Notes: generated from the sequence alone by a model not told the origin. Positions 40,081 through 53,102 are shown, counted from the first letter of the stretch. The stretch: 64,000 nucleotides of DNA from Phlebiopsis flavidoalba (GCA_035772785.1 JAOCPU010000004.1:682001-746000); one strand, 5' to 3'. Numbers and translations: made by a program.

Positions 40081-43000
40081 ACTCAAGGGCTTTTCAGCCG
40101 ATTTTCTAGTGGGGCTGACCCACCTTAAAAAAAATATCACTGCACAGCGCGCACATGTGTACGTATCCACCCCCAGTGATGCAGCCATGCGCTATCAGGA
40201 GAATGCGAAATGGAACTCGCGTGTGTGTATGGGCGGCGCACTGAACCTGTGAGTACTCATTCAAATACAGTACGGCAAATTCTTGTGGAACGAATAGGGT
40301 GCGCGTGATAGTTTCCTATCAGCTCCCGACATTCACTATCACGATTTCCCCATGCAAATGCACGACCCTCACTTCCACGTCCTCCTTTTGGGCGGACTTT
40401 CCAATCAATCGGCAGACTGATGCCATAAGCAGGCCGGCAACCGAGTTGCCAGGATGTCGACCTTCATCTAGGTCGTTAGAGATCATTTATATCGACATAC
40501 CATCTTGAGTCGCGCCCTTTAATTTCCCATCTCTTGACAAAATTCCTGAACTAGTGTCAAGCACTCTGTCAACGCACCGGGGCCTTAAACCACTACAATT
40601 GGAAGAAGCTTATTTCTGTAAAATACATTCATTCGTATGAAACTTATCATCTTTTGCTAGCGTAGGATGTCATGTTCAGCCGAAAAGCGTAGGGGCGAAT
40701 ACGAAGACAACCACGGCCTAAGACCAGTATCTATGACAGAAAACACTCTCACCTTTACTGCGAAGGTGTCCCGTTAATGGTACCCTGAACCACATTCTAA
40801 CAGGTCAGGTTCAGCTTGGCGATGTTGGCTTCAAATCGATGCTGGCGCATTTATTCCGATTGCTGAATGCAAGTTCTTGCGCCCACCTCCCCCAACCCAG
40901 AGTTCGTTCGGGCACAGCTATGTAGGAGTTCCATTATCTCAGGATGATGTCTTACAGCAGAAGATATACGAGCGCCAATGCCTTGCCACCGGGGACGATA
41001 CAAACAGCAGTGGTCTAGAGGGGTAACAGAAGGGCCAGGTACAGGTGTACGTGACACATTGGTCACGCAAGAATCTCTCGCCTCATCATGTTTCCGGCCA
41101 CAGCGGCCGGTTCTGGCGGAACTTTAGGTGCGGGTCTTAACACCGGATATACTTCGCAATACTGAGTAAGGTGCAATCCTGCAGCTTAAAAGCCCATGGT
41201 CGCAAGAGGTCCTATATGATCTACGTGATCTCCGTCCGGGGAATTCGCTGGACAAGATTCGACGCGTGGTTCGAATATATCCAAGGCGTCCGGTCTCAGT
41301 TTTGTTTCAATCTACAAAGCGAACCCGAAAAGACGCTGATTTTTCGTACGATGGCTACGTTTTATGTAAAACCAAATCTGATTGGCTGGTTGCGGCGGTT
41401 GGAAAAACTAGCACAGCACTTAATTGCAGGCATCAACGTTCGCAGGAGGGACAGTAGCAAGTGCGGCGGCGTCAGTTTCCAACCAGCGGACGCACATTGG
41501 ATCACCTGTTTACCAGATGTGGCGTGACCTACCTCAGGGCGGGGCCTCCTGGCGAGCCCTGCTGGCGGCAACCTCTTGTCGGCAAAGCCTCTTGCAACCC
41601 CTCTGACGAGCCCCTTCCGGCGACTGCTCAAACTTCCGGCGATTAACAAACACCACTAATGTCGCACAATGAGGCAAAGAATCATGTGTATTACTATCTT
41701 CCGCTACGCAGTTGAAGAAACGCATGATGATTTCTACCAAATTGACCGTCCCAGGCCGAGCCGCAAACAATTTTCGGACTTCGGCGCGATGATGATTCAG
41801 ACGCTATATTCATTAGATGTGGACACGAGCATTCCGATGAGGAAGGTCCAACTTGACGACTATGTTCAGCCTACGGGAGCCTACTAGTATGTTTACTACT
41901 AGTCTTGTATCTCTGAGTTCATAACACAGGCTATCGTAGTCCTATCCCACAACGATCGTAAGATTCAAGACCCCCGTGCATGCGCTGCTTGACGTACGTT
42001 TTGGAGGTCATGAACGCTTCTGCGATGCCTAGTATGCCTCGTATTTTTCAAACCATAGATCATCAGTTCAATGATGTCGAGATCGCAAATTGCAATGCGG
42101 GGCCGATGCGCCGACTTCGGCGCCATCCTCTCGGTTCGTGTATCATATCGTCCTCTTTGTACGACGAGTCCTTACTCTTGATATTCGACTATAGGGTCGA
42201 CCTTGGCCGCAAGATTTGGCTGACAAACTGGCTGGCGCACAAATAAGCCTATCGTTGAAATCTCCCGGGAAGGCAAAGGTGACTCCTACCACGAAGTATA
42301 CGGACACCACTCATAAGACTCAATGCGTGATCACAGTGGGGATGATTGCTCCAACAGAGGAGTACTTCAGTCTTGGGCAGCGGCGAGCGAGTAAGCACCG
42401 GAATAGATGCATCAGCCATGCTCCGACCTTCTGAAAAGAAGCAAGCATATAGACTGATTTACAGTCTGCGCGCCAGGGGTTGGGAGTCCTCTACTACAGG
42501 AAAAACAATGTCTCCCCCACGTTGCTAATCCTGTAATCGTCTGACGTTATAACAGTGTCAAGTGCCAGCACTAGCCGAGTTACAAAAGAGAGGCGCTCGT
42601 GGGCTGAGACCAAGCTCCTAGGAAGATGCAAACCTGCAGATTCTGTGGCAAGACTTACCAGTAAAGGTGTGTGCGTACCGCAGTCTCTTCTAAAACCTAA
42701 GACCACTCTAATATTACGATTGACTGACCAGACCAACGGATCTACAAATGCAACTTGAAGGTAAATACCGGCATCCGGAATCAAAAGAGATGTACTTCGT
42801 CTAATTCGTGCGAGCTCAGGTCTGCCGATCGAAACCTTTTTCACAAAAACCTTACATTGCCTCCCTTTGTAGACTCCCCGCGGATCACCAAGTCCAGATT
42901 CTAGCATTTGGCTTCAAAGCCCTTGGCCCCCGTCTCGCTCCGGGTCTTCCAAGTATCTCCAGCAGTTGGATGAATTGGATGAAACACATCTGTCGAAGTG

Positions 43001-46000
43001 GATATAAAAGAAGGAAATATCTACGCCAGCTCTAACGTTGCCATTCGAAGGCAGATCTGAATATCAGTGCCTCCCTTCATGAAGCACCAGAGTTCCCTGG
43101 TGAATCGCGTAAGCATAAGTCAGACAGCTCGAACCTCCGATGATGACATCTAGTCCCGCCTCCATCAACGACTCCGCCGCAACAGACAACTATTATGAGT
43201 ATTTCGCGCAGATTCTGGAGCTTGAGGACACCCTGAAGGATTCAAATGACGGAGGGTCAGATATTTGCTGGAGTCTACGGGTACCAAGGCCACAGGCACG
43301 CAGTGCCCCACTCTGATACTCACTCATGGGTATTCTCCAGTATGGCCGCATTTCCAAGACCTGTCGAATTAACGCTATTCCAGTTCTTGGAGGAGTGGAG
43401 AGGGGAAGAACCAGTCGAATACGGCAGTGACCGTTTGCTAAACCTGAGACGCGGCGTTCATCGTTTTTGCGGTGAGACTCATTCAGCTCAGCGGGACTAG
43501 TTCCCAGGGCATTCTAACCCTGGACGAGCACCTCTTGAGTATAGAACCCGCATGTCCATTCTGCCTCAAGCCGCACGAGGGGCGATTTCAAAGAGAAAAC
43601 TGATTGACATTGAACAACTCTGTCGGACCTTTACTTGGATGGTCAAAACCTTTTTGACTCAGTCAAGCGTACATATCGAGCTTCACGATTATTCTTATAG
43701 GTACTGACCATTCGCTCACACTCCTAGGTCATCGCTCCCAGCGGAATTGCAATTCAGCGCTATCTTGACCATCCCAACATATGTCGTCCCTTAGGCCTTG
43801 TGCACCATCAAAAATTGGGGTCCATAGATCTCATCTATCCGCCAATAAAAGATAGAGATGCAATGTCGTATGCGATTGAAAAAACAATCTTAGCTTGAGG
43901 GAAATTTGCGGAATAGTAGATGAGCTTCTATCTGACCTTGTGAAACACTCATTGATTACCGTCCAGTTACACCAAATCGCGCGGTTGATGGATTTCATGC
44001 ACAAGGAAGATGTTGACATGGGGAACTTGCGAATATGCGGTAGGATATATTCAACGGTCAAATGGCTCATGCCTCACGTGTCGGGCTCTGTTGCAGCGGC
44101 AATATTCTCATCGACGCCGAAGAATATAATGTGAAGCTGGGCGGTTTCGAAGTCGCAAGTTTTCACAGGCTACACGGCGACAGGCTGCTATATGGCGCGC
44201 TGCGCTGGCAGGCTCCAGAGATGTGCTCTCGGTGTCGAAACATATAGAAGCGGGTTTTGGTGCCAAGGTCCCGATCCATCAAACTCCAGCAAGCGACATC
44301 TTCTCCTTCGGGATGTGCATACTAGAGGTAATTGCTGTGTAAACTAGCCATACTTTGACACCCAACTAAACTGATTTACAGATTGTGACCCAGGCCTTTC
44401 CATCTCCTCAATCCCCGAATGGGATGCAAGATCCGCAATCATTGAAGGCAAACTCCCGAGCGTCCCAAAAATGTGAACAACGTGCTTTGGAATATCATTG
44501 CAGGATTGCTGGAAGTACGATCCAGCCGAAAGACCCACTGCCGGGCAAATAGCCGCTCGCTTGGAGACCCGGACGGGTTAGTGTCACAAATATTCTAAGC
44601 CTTCATTCCGTTGACTCAATAAATGTCTATCTTCAGATAATGCAAGATATTACCAAGCCTAAGGGATCGGCTCGCAAATGGGCATTGCGTCCGGGGAGCG
44701 ACATGCCGTCGTTGAGATTTCTGTATCCGTCTAGTGGTATTTAGGGAGACTTTTCGATACATGCGTTTCCTCTGCGCACATACACAAACTCATTATACAA
44801 TGCTACCGTGACTGCATAGGTTCGAGGTTCGCGACCATCGACTGATATCTGCTTGCACGGGACACTGCAAAGCCTTGAGGTCGGATCCGGATACAGGCTG
44901 CACCGTCTTGAGGCTGGAAGCCTTGTCTGCAACAGATCATCACCGTTAAGTCCAAGCCCTCTCAGAGCCAGATCAAGCTCGGTGCCCCTCGCGTCCTCCG
45001 TTCCCACATTCCCCACCTTCCGCTGATATCGAAGTCTTCCCCAAAATTTCGCCCGGGGCCTAAGCAGCCCAATTTCCCCATATGCACCGCGCACGGACAT
45101 GCGCGTCCGATAGAGAGGGAGGCCAGCGCTGCGTGCACGGGTCCGGGTCCGGTGCGGGGAGAGGGCGCCAACATCAGTGGCGCGCGTCGGCGCGTGGGGG
45201 CAATTCGATTACAACAAAGTAGGGTACGTACATACAAGCGTCTTATTTTACAAGTGTACAACAAGGAGCGGGCGTATGTACTGTAGCATGCAGTCCGAGC
45301 AAAGTTTAAAATGGTCCTTAGGGTAGGTAAGAAGGGCGAAATGGCGCCGAGTCGCGCGTAGGGTCCGTTGTTGAAAGTCGCAAGAAGGAAGAAGCGCGGG
45401 GAAAGTGTCACTGAGCGGTCATCGTAGAGTTTCATCGCGAGAGCGCGTTTAAGTAAGAGAGTCCGTGGGCATGGGTTGGTTTCGTTCCGAGAGTCCGGGC
45501 GCGTTGGTGTCTCGTCAGGGTTCGTACCTTTTCGAGTCTATTTCGTTTTGTCGTTATTTGACGAGGAAGAATGTCTGTGTGGGGTTATTGGCGGGACTGC
45601 AGCATAATATTGTGAGGGATCACGTTACGACAGCTTTGGCCTGGGTCACTTGTTGAGCGATTGTTTAGCGCGTTGAAAGCTGCTTTCGATGTCGCGCCGT
45701 CCAAAGTAGGAAGAGAAGGTTGGCTGCTGCGACGTATCATACGATCGTGGTGTTGGACCGTCGAGTCCGTTCGAGGTTCCGTTCCAGTTCGCTACGCAGG
45801 GGCGCCACACAGATCAAGGAGATAGACTCGCGCGCGCCGGGCACACAAAACTCACGCCGTCAGCATGGGGTGCCGTCTTAGACGTCCACGGTCCAGATGG
45901 CCGGACGCGCCTCGGGATAGTAGGAGGCAGGCGCCAAAGCTTTCGCTGCAAGAAAAAAGCGAGCGTCAATATAGACTTCGCAGGAGGAAGACGCGCCGTG

Positions 46001-46250
46001 AGGAGGATCGTACTTTGCGGAACGTCGGCGAGCGGAACGGACGCTGCAGAGAAAGTGATGTTCGGTGAGCTTCCGGTCGCGACCATCAGATATTTGACAC
46101 TCACGCAACGGAGCCAGAAGCAGAGGGTGTCATTCGTGTTGCCGGCCGAGACGGAATCGGGCGGGCCGTGGGAACAGGCTGCGTTCTGCGGCGGCGGCGT
46201 CCGCGCGGATCAGCCATCATCGTCGCACGGTTCGATCCAATGGAAGAGGC
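40080..46250. repeat. Segmental duplication, unit 2
   Basis: Right copy of the duplication described for unit 1. The two kinase start codons are 5,905 bp apart and the two kinase stops 6,120 bp apart, so indels have accumulated between copies. The 45,063-45,505 stretch has no counterpart in unit 1. Confidence 0.75.
41659..44581 (+). pseudogene. TKL-like protein kinase, copy 2; degraded
   Basis: Paralogue of the upstream kinase gene, opening at the shared ATG (ATGTCGCACAA, 41,659: MSHNEAKNHVYYYLPLRS). N-terminal similarity includes PQDLADKLAGAQISLSLK (about 42,200). The kinase glycine loop and VAIK lysine are not found, so the N-lobe seems lost. C-lobe pieces remain: YLDHPNICRPLGLVHH (about 43,765), HQIARLMDFMHKEDVDMGNL (about 43,972, again Asn at the catalytic Asp), GNILIDAEEYNVKLGGFEVA (DFG changed to GGF, about 44,098-44,157), YGALRWQAPEMCS, SDIFSFGMCILE and a truncated end at TAG 44,579-44,581. 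With two key motifs altered it is very unlikely to be an active kinase. Confidence 0.72.
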
Positions 46251-46259
46251 GGTGTTGCT

Positions 46260-48920
46260 CACCGTCGTCTACAGGAGAACCTGAACGGGACCCCCGCGCG
46301 CGGTCTAGGTGCAATCTTTACCTTTGAGGTCTGTCACAGGCCGCGTCGGTGTTTCGACGGTTAAACAGAGCTGAGTGTCAACGGTCAGTCAGACGCTCTC
46401 ATCGTGGTTATGCAAACAGGATGGACACTGAAGAACGCACCAATACAGGTCATCACCCCCCCCTTCCTCCCTCGCCCGTGTTCTGTTCACAAGGGCCCTA
46501 GTGCGGTGTTGTTCATCTTGTTCTGAACCTCGATGACGAACAGTAAAGCTGAGCGTTACGCGTTCCCCCCAGTGTCGGGGACTCAAACGCGATCGGGTTA
46601 GATTGCAACTCACACAAGCTTACCATCGCCGGGGAAAGAGGGCGATTACGGGGCTAGGCAACGTAGTTGTTCCTCGTACTGGAATAGCACCGAGTGGGTG
46701 GAAGGTGACTCGCGACCAGGGAGGAAGTGGCGTCAAATTATGGCCACGGGCGCGAGGGTGTACTGAATGGGTGTTAATGCTTCCAGCTTGAGGCGTTAGG
46801 CATTCCGGTAAGACCCCTCTCACTTCGTTGTGCGTTTCAACCAGCCGGCTAAGGAGATTTTCGCGCAGCGCGGGAGCGAGGCGTAGACAGCGCAGTTGAC
46901 GGGCACAAGGAAGCACAAGAACAGCGCCCGAAACAAGGGGGACGGCCAGCGCAGGCGCATGGTGGCTACCACTGGAGTCAAGGGACGCGGATCTCCCAAA
47001 GAGGTGTTAAGAAGACAGAGCAGTGTGTTCCTCGGAGGAAAGTCGCTTATTAGACACCACCAGCGGGCTGTGTGCGATGGGTAATCAACAGGTGTTACGC
47101 GAAGGATCTATGGGGCCCAGGGGGGGGACACCGTCGGGGGAGGAAAAGCACACAAATTGGGGCTATCCACGTGGCCAGTGGCGCGAGTAGTGTCAAGCGT
47201 TCTATGAGGCCCTGAATGGCCGCGCCCCAAGTACTCGAATCGCGCACGGATCCCTGCTCGCCCGGATTCCGTGATGGACGAGGTGCATGCAGTGGAGACC
47301 TGGCGTGTTTCGAATGCCAAGAGGCTCTCGGCGGTCCACGGACAGATGCGAACCTCGGCATTACCGGACACCACGTAGATTCGTGGCTGGGCTGGTCGCC
47401 GCGCTTGCCCCGGGAAGGCCTCATCGCCGCACTCCGTCCGGCGCCACGTATGGAGAGTCCAACTGAATGCAATGGAAGACCAGCGCCGCTTGCTGCCTTG
47501 CCTTTGTCGTCGGCCCTCGCACCAGGGCCTCGCTCAAGCCGTCTGATATTGCGACGCGCACGCGCGACTATCGACATGATCATGATGCTGTTCGATAGAC
47601 ACTAGATGGCTGGGAGATCACGGGGCTGCTGCAGAGACAGCGTCCTGGACGCAGTCATTCCTCCAGCATCCCTGTACCTGCCCAGCCTCGCGTCGCGATC
47701 GACGAGGGCGTGATAGTTGTTCTAAAAGACTCGCCAGGTATGGTCGTCCCGACGACCGTCCATGCGGTGGGTGTGGCGAGACTGCCCATCGGGGTGGGCT
47801 CCAACCCTTGGACCTAAATCAAATTCTGGTCAGGAAAGCAGCTCCATGTTTGAACTCGCAGCCGGGAGCTGAGCAGACCTACCCATCAAGGCGTGGTTCA
47901 TCATAAACTTTGAAAGGATCCGAACGCAGGTTCGAGAACTTTGCAGCTGCACCTACACGCCTTGAGGATGGCAGCAGGCGTCGAGATTTTCAAAGCGCAT
48001 ATAGGAGGCGAAAGGAGCAGGAATGAGAACGTTGTGGCCACGTCGAGTGTACGAAGGAGGAAGCGTCAAAGCGGGCTGTTCTTTCAAGCCCCGATTTTCC
48101 ATCACGGCGGACCACCCCCGATACCAAACTCAGCGTCGGGCACAGCTAAAGCGCCTGACATACGCCAGCCCGATTCGCATTCCGCTCGCGCACACCGAAC
48201 ACTGCCGCTGGCTCGATCGCGCACAGGTCGTGCGCCAGATTGAGGTCTCTGTAAGGGCATCGAAGCCCGTGGGCGTCTTGGTCACCCCTCCTGGTGGCGA
48301 TTTAAATGCTCAGGGGCTACAGGGGCCGGTCGGCGAGATTTACTTTTAGATCCCCACTGTGCGGTCCTCCGAGCCCGTAAAATGCAGAGATTGAAATCTG
48401 AGACTCGCGCAGCTGACTGACTAGCTCGTATTCGACTCCTGAGTAGGGAGCTATTACATCACTATCGCAACACGTCTTGAGGTTCCAGGCGGTCGTCCAT
48501 TTCGGAATTCCCGACTTTGATAGAGCGCGGGGGCGCGCGTCGCCCTAAGATATTACGCCGTATACGGGATGCGATCAGAGGTTTTACTAGTCCTATGTCG
48601 TGTCCTTTTGAATTCGCTAGGTGCCCATGTTGTGATGTAGCGATTCTCGTCGCTCGCGTCTGAACTGTTTACCGCGCCTGAGGCGCTTACAGCGTCTCGC
48701 TTGTAAGTTGGTCACGGACCCGTCACCCGCCGTTACGCGACGTTACGGCCATGACGCTGCGTGACAGGCGCGCGACGCGTGACCCGCGTTCGCAAACTCA
48801 ATTGCTTGCCTGGACGCTGCTCGTTGCTCAGCACGCTGTATAGCTGGCACCTCGTCAGTTTTCTCATTGCTTGCCTCACTGAAATCTTCTGCCGGTCTTA
48901 TCTCGTTCTTATCTCCTCGC
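46260..48920. other. Region without recognised genes
   Basis: Scattered frames up to about 160 codons on both strands (for example 47,095-47,583) lack motifs and overlap on opposite strands. The stretch 47,200-47,600 is GC-rich. A protein-like plus-strand frame at 48,023-48,349 (…RRAQLKRLTYASP…) has no supported start or homology. The last 300 bp contain the COQ3 promoter. Confidence 0.4.
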
Positions 48921-48926
48921 AGACCC

Positions 48927-50100
48927 ATGCGTTTCGGTCCCAGCGTCCTACAGCTCCGGTCCACCGTCCGCTCCTCCGCTGAGACTCACCCGGAGAGCGC
49001 GTGCCGGCATGGACAAGGTTCCACTCGACGACGCTCGACCCATCTTCATCACGGTCTACATTAACCAAGATGAGATTAGTCACTTTTCGAAGCTCTCCGC
49101 GTCTATTTTTTTTTCTTTGGTGGGATGAACAGGGTGAGTTCCAAATGCTGCATAGGATGAACCCTACGCGTATCAAGTTTCATTCGTGAGAAGCTGGTGA
49201 GTCGCAATTCGCGATATGCATGTTCATCCTTGGTTGACTGTGGATATCACACATCTGTTTGGACTAGACAGAGATGGCACTGGAAGACGAATCAAAAAAC
49301 GCGACTGTCGACGAGGGCAGACATCCTCCGAGGGCGCCATGTCCTCGACGTAGGATATGCGGAGGTGGGCTACTCAGCGACGGTACGCAGTAACTACATA
49401 TTCATACCACACAACCGCTCAATACCACACTCTTACAGAGCCTAGCCCGCCTCGGTGCGCACGCACACCACAGGCATCGACGCTTCGTCCTCCAACATCT
49501 CCATCGCCTCCCTCCACGCTTCGGCGGACCCGTCCCTAGCAAGACGCACGGCGCGGCTCGCTCACGTACACCCATACATCCGTCGAGGACCTGCTCGCGG
49601 CCCGCGGACCCGCCTCGTTCGATGTCGTATGCTCCATGGAAGTCCTCGAACACGTAGACAACCCGCGCGCGTTCCTCTCAAGCTGCGCCCAGCTCGTCAA
49701 GGTATATCGTCCCCTCCTCCTTCCGGAAACACAGCTAATGCATGACGCTAGCCCGGCGGCCACCTCTTCTGAGCACAATCGCACGCACACCACTCGCATA
49801 CCTCATCACGATCTTCGCAGCCGAAGACCTCCTCCAGCGCGTGACGAAGGGCACACACACCTACTCGAAATTCGTGAACCCGCCCGAGCTCGAGGGCTTC
49901 TTCCGCTCGTACCGGGGGGAGGAGGCAGGCCGTGGATCAAGGCGCCTGGCGCGCCTGCGCGCGGAGAGGCGGAGACGCGGGGGATGGTGTATGTGCCGTG
50001 GGAGTGGGAGTGGACGCTTGCACCGCGGGGCGCGGCGTGGGCGGAGGTGTGTAATTATCTGTTTTGGGTGAGGAGGCCGAAGGAGGGGGAGGTGCTGTAG
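48927..50100 (+). CDS. COQ3: Mitochondrial ubiquinone-biosynthesis O-methyltransferase COQ3
   Basis: SAM-dependent O-methyltransferase that performs both O-methylations of coenzyme Q in the mitochondrial matrix. The ATG at 48,927 gives MRFGPSVLQLRSTVRSSAET, an Arg/Ser-rich presequence without acidic start. Then INQDEISHFSKLSA, GEFQMLHRMNPTRIKF (about 49,138) and the SAM motif I LDVG-CGGGLLS (about 49,345, split by a two-base slip). ARLGAHTTGIDASSSNISIA (about 49,450), post-I VVCSMEVLEHVDNPRAFLSS (about 49,625), GGHLFLSTIARTPLAY-like (about 49,755) and the C-terminal GMVYVPWEWEWTLAPRG and NYLFWVRRPKEGEVL follow, with a TAG at 50,098-50,100. Several introns and a few slips. The 'HRMNP' and C-terminal box mark COQ3 rather than the MAA methyltransferase MysB. 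Confidence 0.93.
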
Positions 50101-50659
50101 GGTTAAAGGCGCTGTGAGTGGGTTTGCGAGAGGAGTGGGTCTCGACCCAAGTCTCGACCCAATATCGTGTTTGGTTGACGAATGTCCGCACGATACGTCG
50201 AGATGGCAAAGTGCGTGTAGTACTGGGGCCGCCGCTCGATATCCCGACGATGGCGCCACAAAGGCGTTGACAAATTTGGAAGGTCGTTCGCGACGGGTGT
50301 TTACGGTGCCAACGGGGTTAAACGAGCGGATGGCAGCCGCATGGTAATGGGGAAAATGGTAGCAAACAATGCTCTAAAGTGCAGTGCGTGTGGTGGATGC
50401 AGTTGAATGCTCATTGATTGCTTCTCCTGGGCTTGTCGCGTACGTGCGATACACAAAAAGTGAAGCTACTAGAAGCCTCGCTACGACACTAGAAAGCTGC
50501 ACTGAGGCCATGTGTAGATGAACTTTGGCTATGTCATGAAAGATGATGGATGGATTGTCTGTCTAGAGTGCGGAAAGCGCATAAACCGAGGAACGGAGCA
50601 CACTGTCCAAGTAACAAGGGCTTCAGCATTCGAAAAGCCCGAGACGTGCTCACATTGAC

Positions 50660-52435
50660 CTACTCCATGCAAACCCCTCTGCGCATTTGTCTTATCAGCA
50701 ACCACGTGCCACTGGATATGACACAGCAAACGAAGAACGGCACAGGATCCTGCCAATCCCAGATCCGTCTTTCTCCTGGCCCGTGGCGTATCGCCAGAAC
50801 ACGGAGAGGAAACTCTCGTTTCGGCGGAGGCGACAATGTTGGATCGGTTTTGTCCGCGTGGTCATGGACAGTAGAGACGAGCTGTGGGTGAATCGTGTGA
50901 CAGACGTCGCGGGGGGTATGAGGCGGGCGAGCGAGAGCGGGAAGGAATGCGCCATCCACGACCGTGGACGTGTGTTCAAACGAAGGACGAGCAACAGGAT
51001 CGCGATGCGAGTTGACCGTTCCGGCGTAATGCTCTGCGAGGGAGTTGTGCTCGGAGAACAGCGCGAACTGCTGTGTGTGCGCGCTGGCGATGGGGTCAAA
51101 AACGAGGCTGAGGCGGAATGATCGGGATGACTTACGACGTTGCATTCTAGAACGTAGATTGTGTCATTTTCGAACGATGAAGTCGAAGCTGAAGTGGCCG
51201 GTCAATGCGTATTGCCATCCTGTTTTCCCTTTGCGCGCTAGCCTCTCCTTGTACCGATCCAAGAAGCCCTGCGTCCATTCCTCCAGCCGCTTCACGATCC
51301 CGATCGCGCATTGGTCTCGAGAGAGATTCCGCACGTCCGCATATCGCATGAGAAGCGGATTGCTCCTACACGCTACAAATTGCCACTATCTTTCCGTCCC
51401 TCGCGGCGACGTGGGTGCAGTACTCAGGGAACACAACCAGGAATCGCTGGAGGACAAAAAGGGTCTTCTTCGCTAAGCGGAGTTGGGGACAGTGGAGAGA
51501 TGGCGCTGCGTCGTGCTTCGTCTGTGCGAGTGGAAGGGGGTAACAAAGTGAAGTCGTCTCGTCCGAGATCGTCGAGGGTGAGGGACTTGAGAAAGTATAC
51601 TTCTGTCCCTTCTGGATGGTCTTGGGAGAGTGAGGATGAAAGTCGGAAAACGATGCTTCTTCGACAGTAGGTGGCCTTCCTGCTCTCCGGGATGGGGTAA
51701 CCCTAAAATCGACGCAGATCGCTCCTCGAACTGATCCTTCTAATGAAGCGTGCCGCGACCATCGCGACCTCCGGTAGGGTATGTATTAATGGCTCGCAAG
51801 GGGTGACTCCCTCACGACACTGTTGATTTCGGTAACAATTCTGGCTCGCCACCAGTCGGCATCGACCATCGGGTGTGGCTCGTGAACGCTCGAGCACGGA
51901 ACCCAAATATTGACAGACCACTGCAAGACGAGGCCCATGATGGCATTGACGTACGCATCTTTGTTCGTGTGCGCGTCAGGTAAATGGTAGAAGTCGTTCG
52001 ACTCGCATTCGAGAAAATCGGGGCGCACGCTCGCCCAGCCCATTTGATTTCTTCTGACAATGGATGACTCTGTACCCGGCGTGTTTGAAGGCGCGACAGA
52101 GCGTCAGGCTTGTTGGGCTCTGGCGCCACGTGATGAGGACAGTCTTTGTGTGGATGGTGTCGCGTGACGGCGTCGATACCAGTGCCCGAGATGCACATAC
52201 CAGCTGATAGCTGGGAGTACGTAGGCTAAAACTCCTGTTAACAAGGAGACGGATGGAACGGGGTCACGGCCAGAGACAGCGCGAGTATGAGCAACACCGT
52301 CGCGAGGTTGGCATGGCCGAGAAAGTCGGTCGAATTTTGGCGGAACCACTGCCATGCTGTTCGAGCTGGGGATACACTGGGTATACAATGTGTGCTGGAA
52401 GGCCCTGTAGTCTTGTAGCTTTCATAAACCGACAT
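50660..52435 (-). CDS. mysC: Membrane-anchored ATP-grasp ligase, MysC-like (mycosporine synthesis)
   Basis: In the mycosporine pathway MysC uses ATP to join 4-deoxygadusol to an amino acid (glycine in cyanobacteria), giving a mono-substituted mycosporine. The ATG at 52,435 opens MSVYESYKTTGPSSTHCIPS; a hydrophobic segment follows (ATVLLILALSLAVTPF, then LLTGVLAYVLPAIS), matching the membrane start of MysC proteins. Then KTVLITWR and SLTLCRAFKHAGYRVIGLDE (N-terminal fold, about 52,120), FYHLPDAHTNKDAYVNAIMG (about 51,950), YFLKSLTLDDLGRDDFTLLP (ATP-grasp, about 51,590), FVLQRFL plus YCTHVAARDGKIVAI (about 51,430), LMRYADVRN, WQYALTGHFSFDFI, YVLECNV (metal-binding E and N, about 51,150) and the tail WDWQDPVPFF (about 50,740). 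Five or more slips break the frame; the end near 50,660 is approximate. Confidence 0.85.
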
Positions 52436-53102
52436 TAAATCTTCCACTGACGTTATCCGTAGATGAACACCATTTATGACCGTTCGTGCGAGAGCGGGTG
52501 TGCTCACATTGTCACCATTGCTACCGTGGAGTGCAGCTGGCCATCTATGCATCAGACGACGTCCCGCGTGTCGACAAGATTTACTTCTCCCGGCTCCGGA
52601 GGGCTTGCTTATTTCCACATTGTCGCAAAATGTCTTTCAGAAGCCTGCAGATTCTCGCACCGACAACGCTAGAGAATCTGCAAGTCCTTTCCGGTTTACA
52701 ACACGTGGCTGGGTGTGCAAGTCGCGAAGATCGTGAAGTTGACTTCATTGGTCGTAAGTGATGGGTTTCGAGCGCGGAGAGGGGCACTGCGAACAGCACT
52801 GGTATTCTGGTCCCTGTGATGGGAAGAGGCAGGGCTGGTCACAAAGCGCCTGGAAATGTTCATCTGAGTTGAGCGCCGGCGTGGACGGTGGCGATACCGA
52901 ATGTTTATCGAGTACCGCCATCTGAACTTCTTGTCATTTTGACAGTCAAGGACCACTAACACATTCCATTCTCATCCAGATGATATTTGGCAACTCAGGT
53001 CACATCAATACATGCACAGGCTCAGGTACAATTCGCGGGTTATCAACGCTCTGAAGGTCTTAATACGCAGAGAATATACGAAGTCAAGCCGCGACAACAC
53101 TA
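52436..53102. other. Gap between MysC and MysA genes, no methyltransferase seen
   Basis: These 667 bp, between the stop of the cyclase gene and the start of the ligase gene, are where an intervening mysB could sit. No SAM-binding GxGxG motif or DADK-type sequence is visible on either strand, and the space is too short for a full O-methyltransferase with introns. It must contain the ligase promoter. Confidence 0.5.

Noticed and set aside
48927..50100. Reading the methyltransferase as MysB of the mycosporine cluster
   Set aside because: Motifs (HRMNPTR, CGGGLLS, the VPWEWEW tail) and the presequence match COQ3, a gene every aerobic fungus has; MysB is a caffeoyl-CoA-type enzyme with different motifs.
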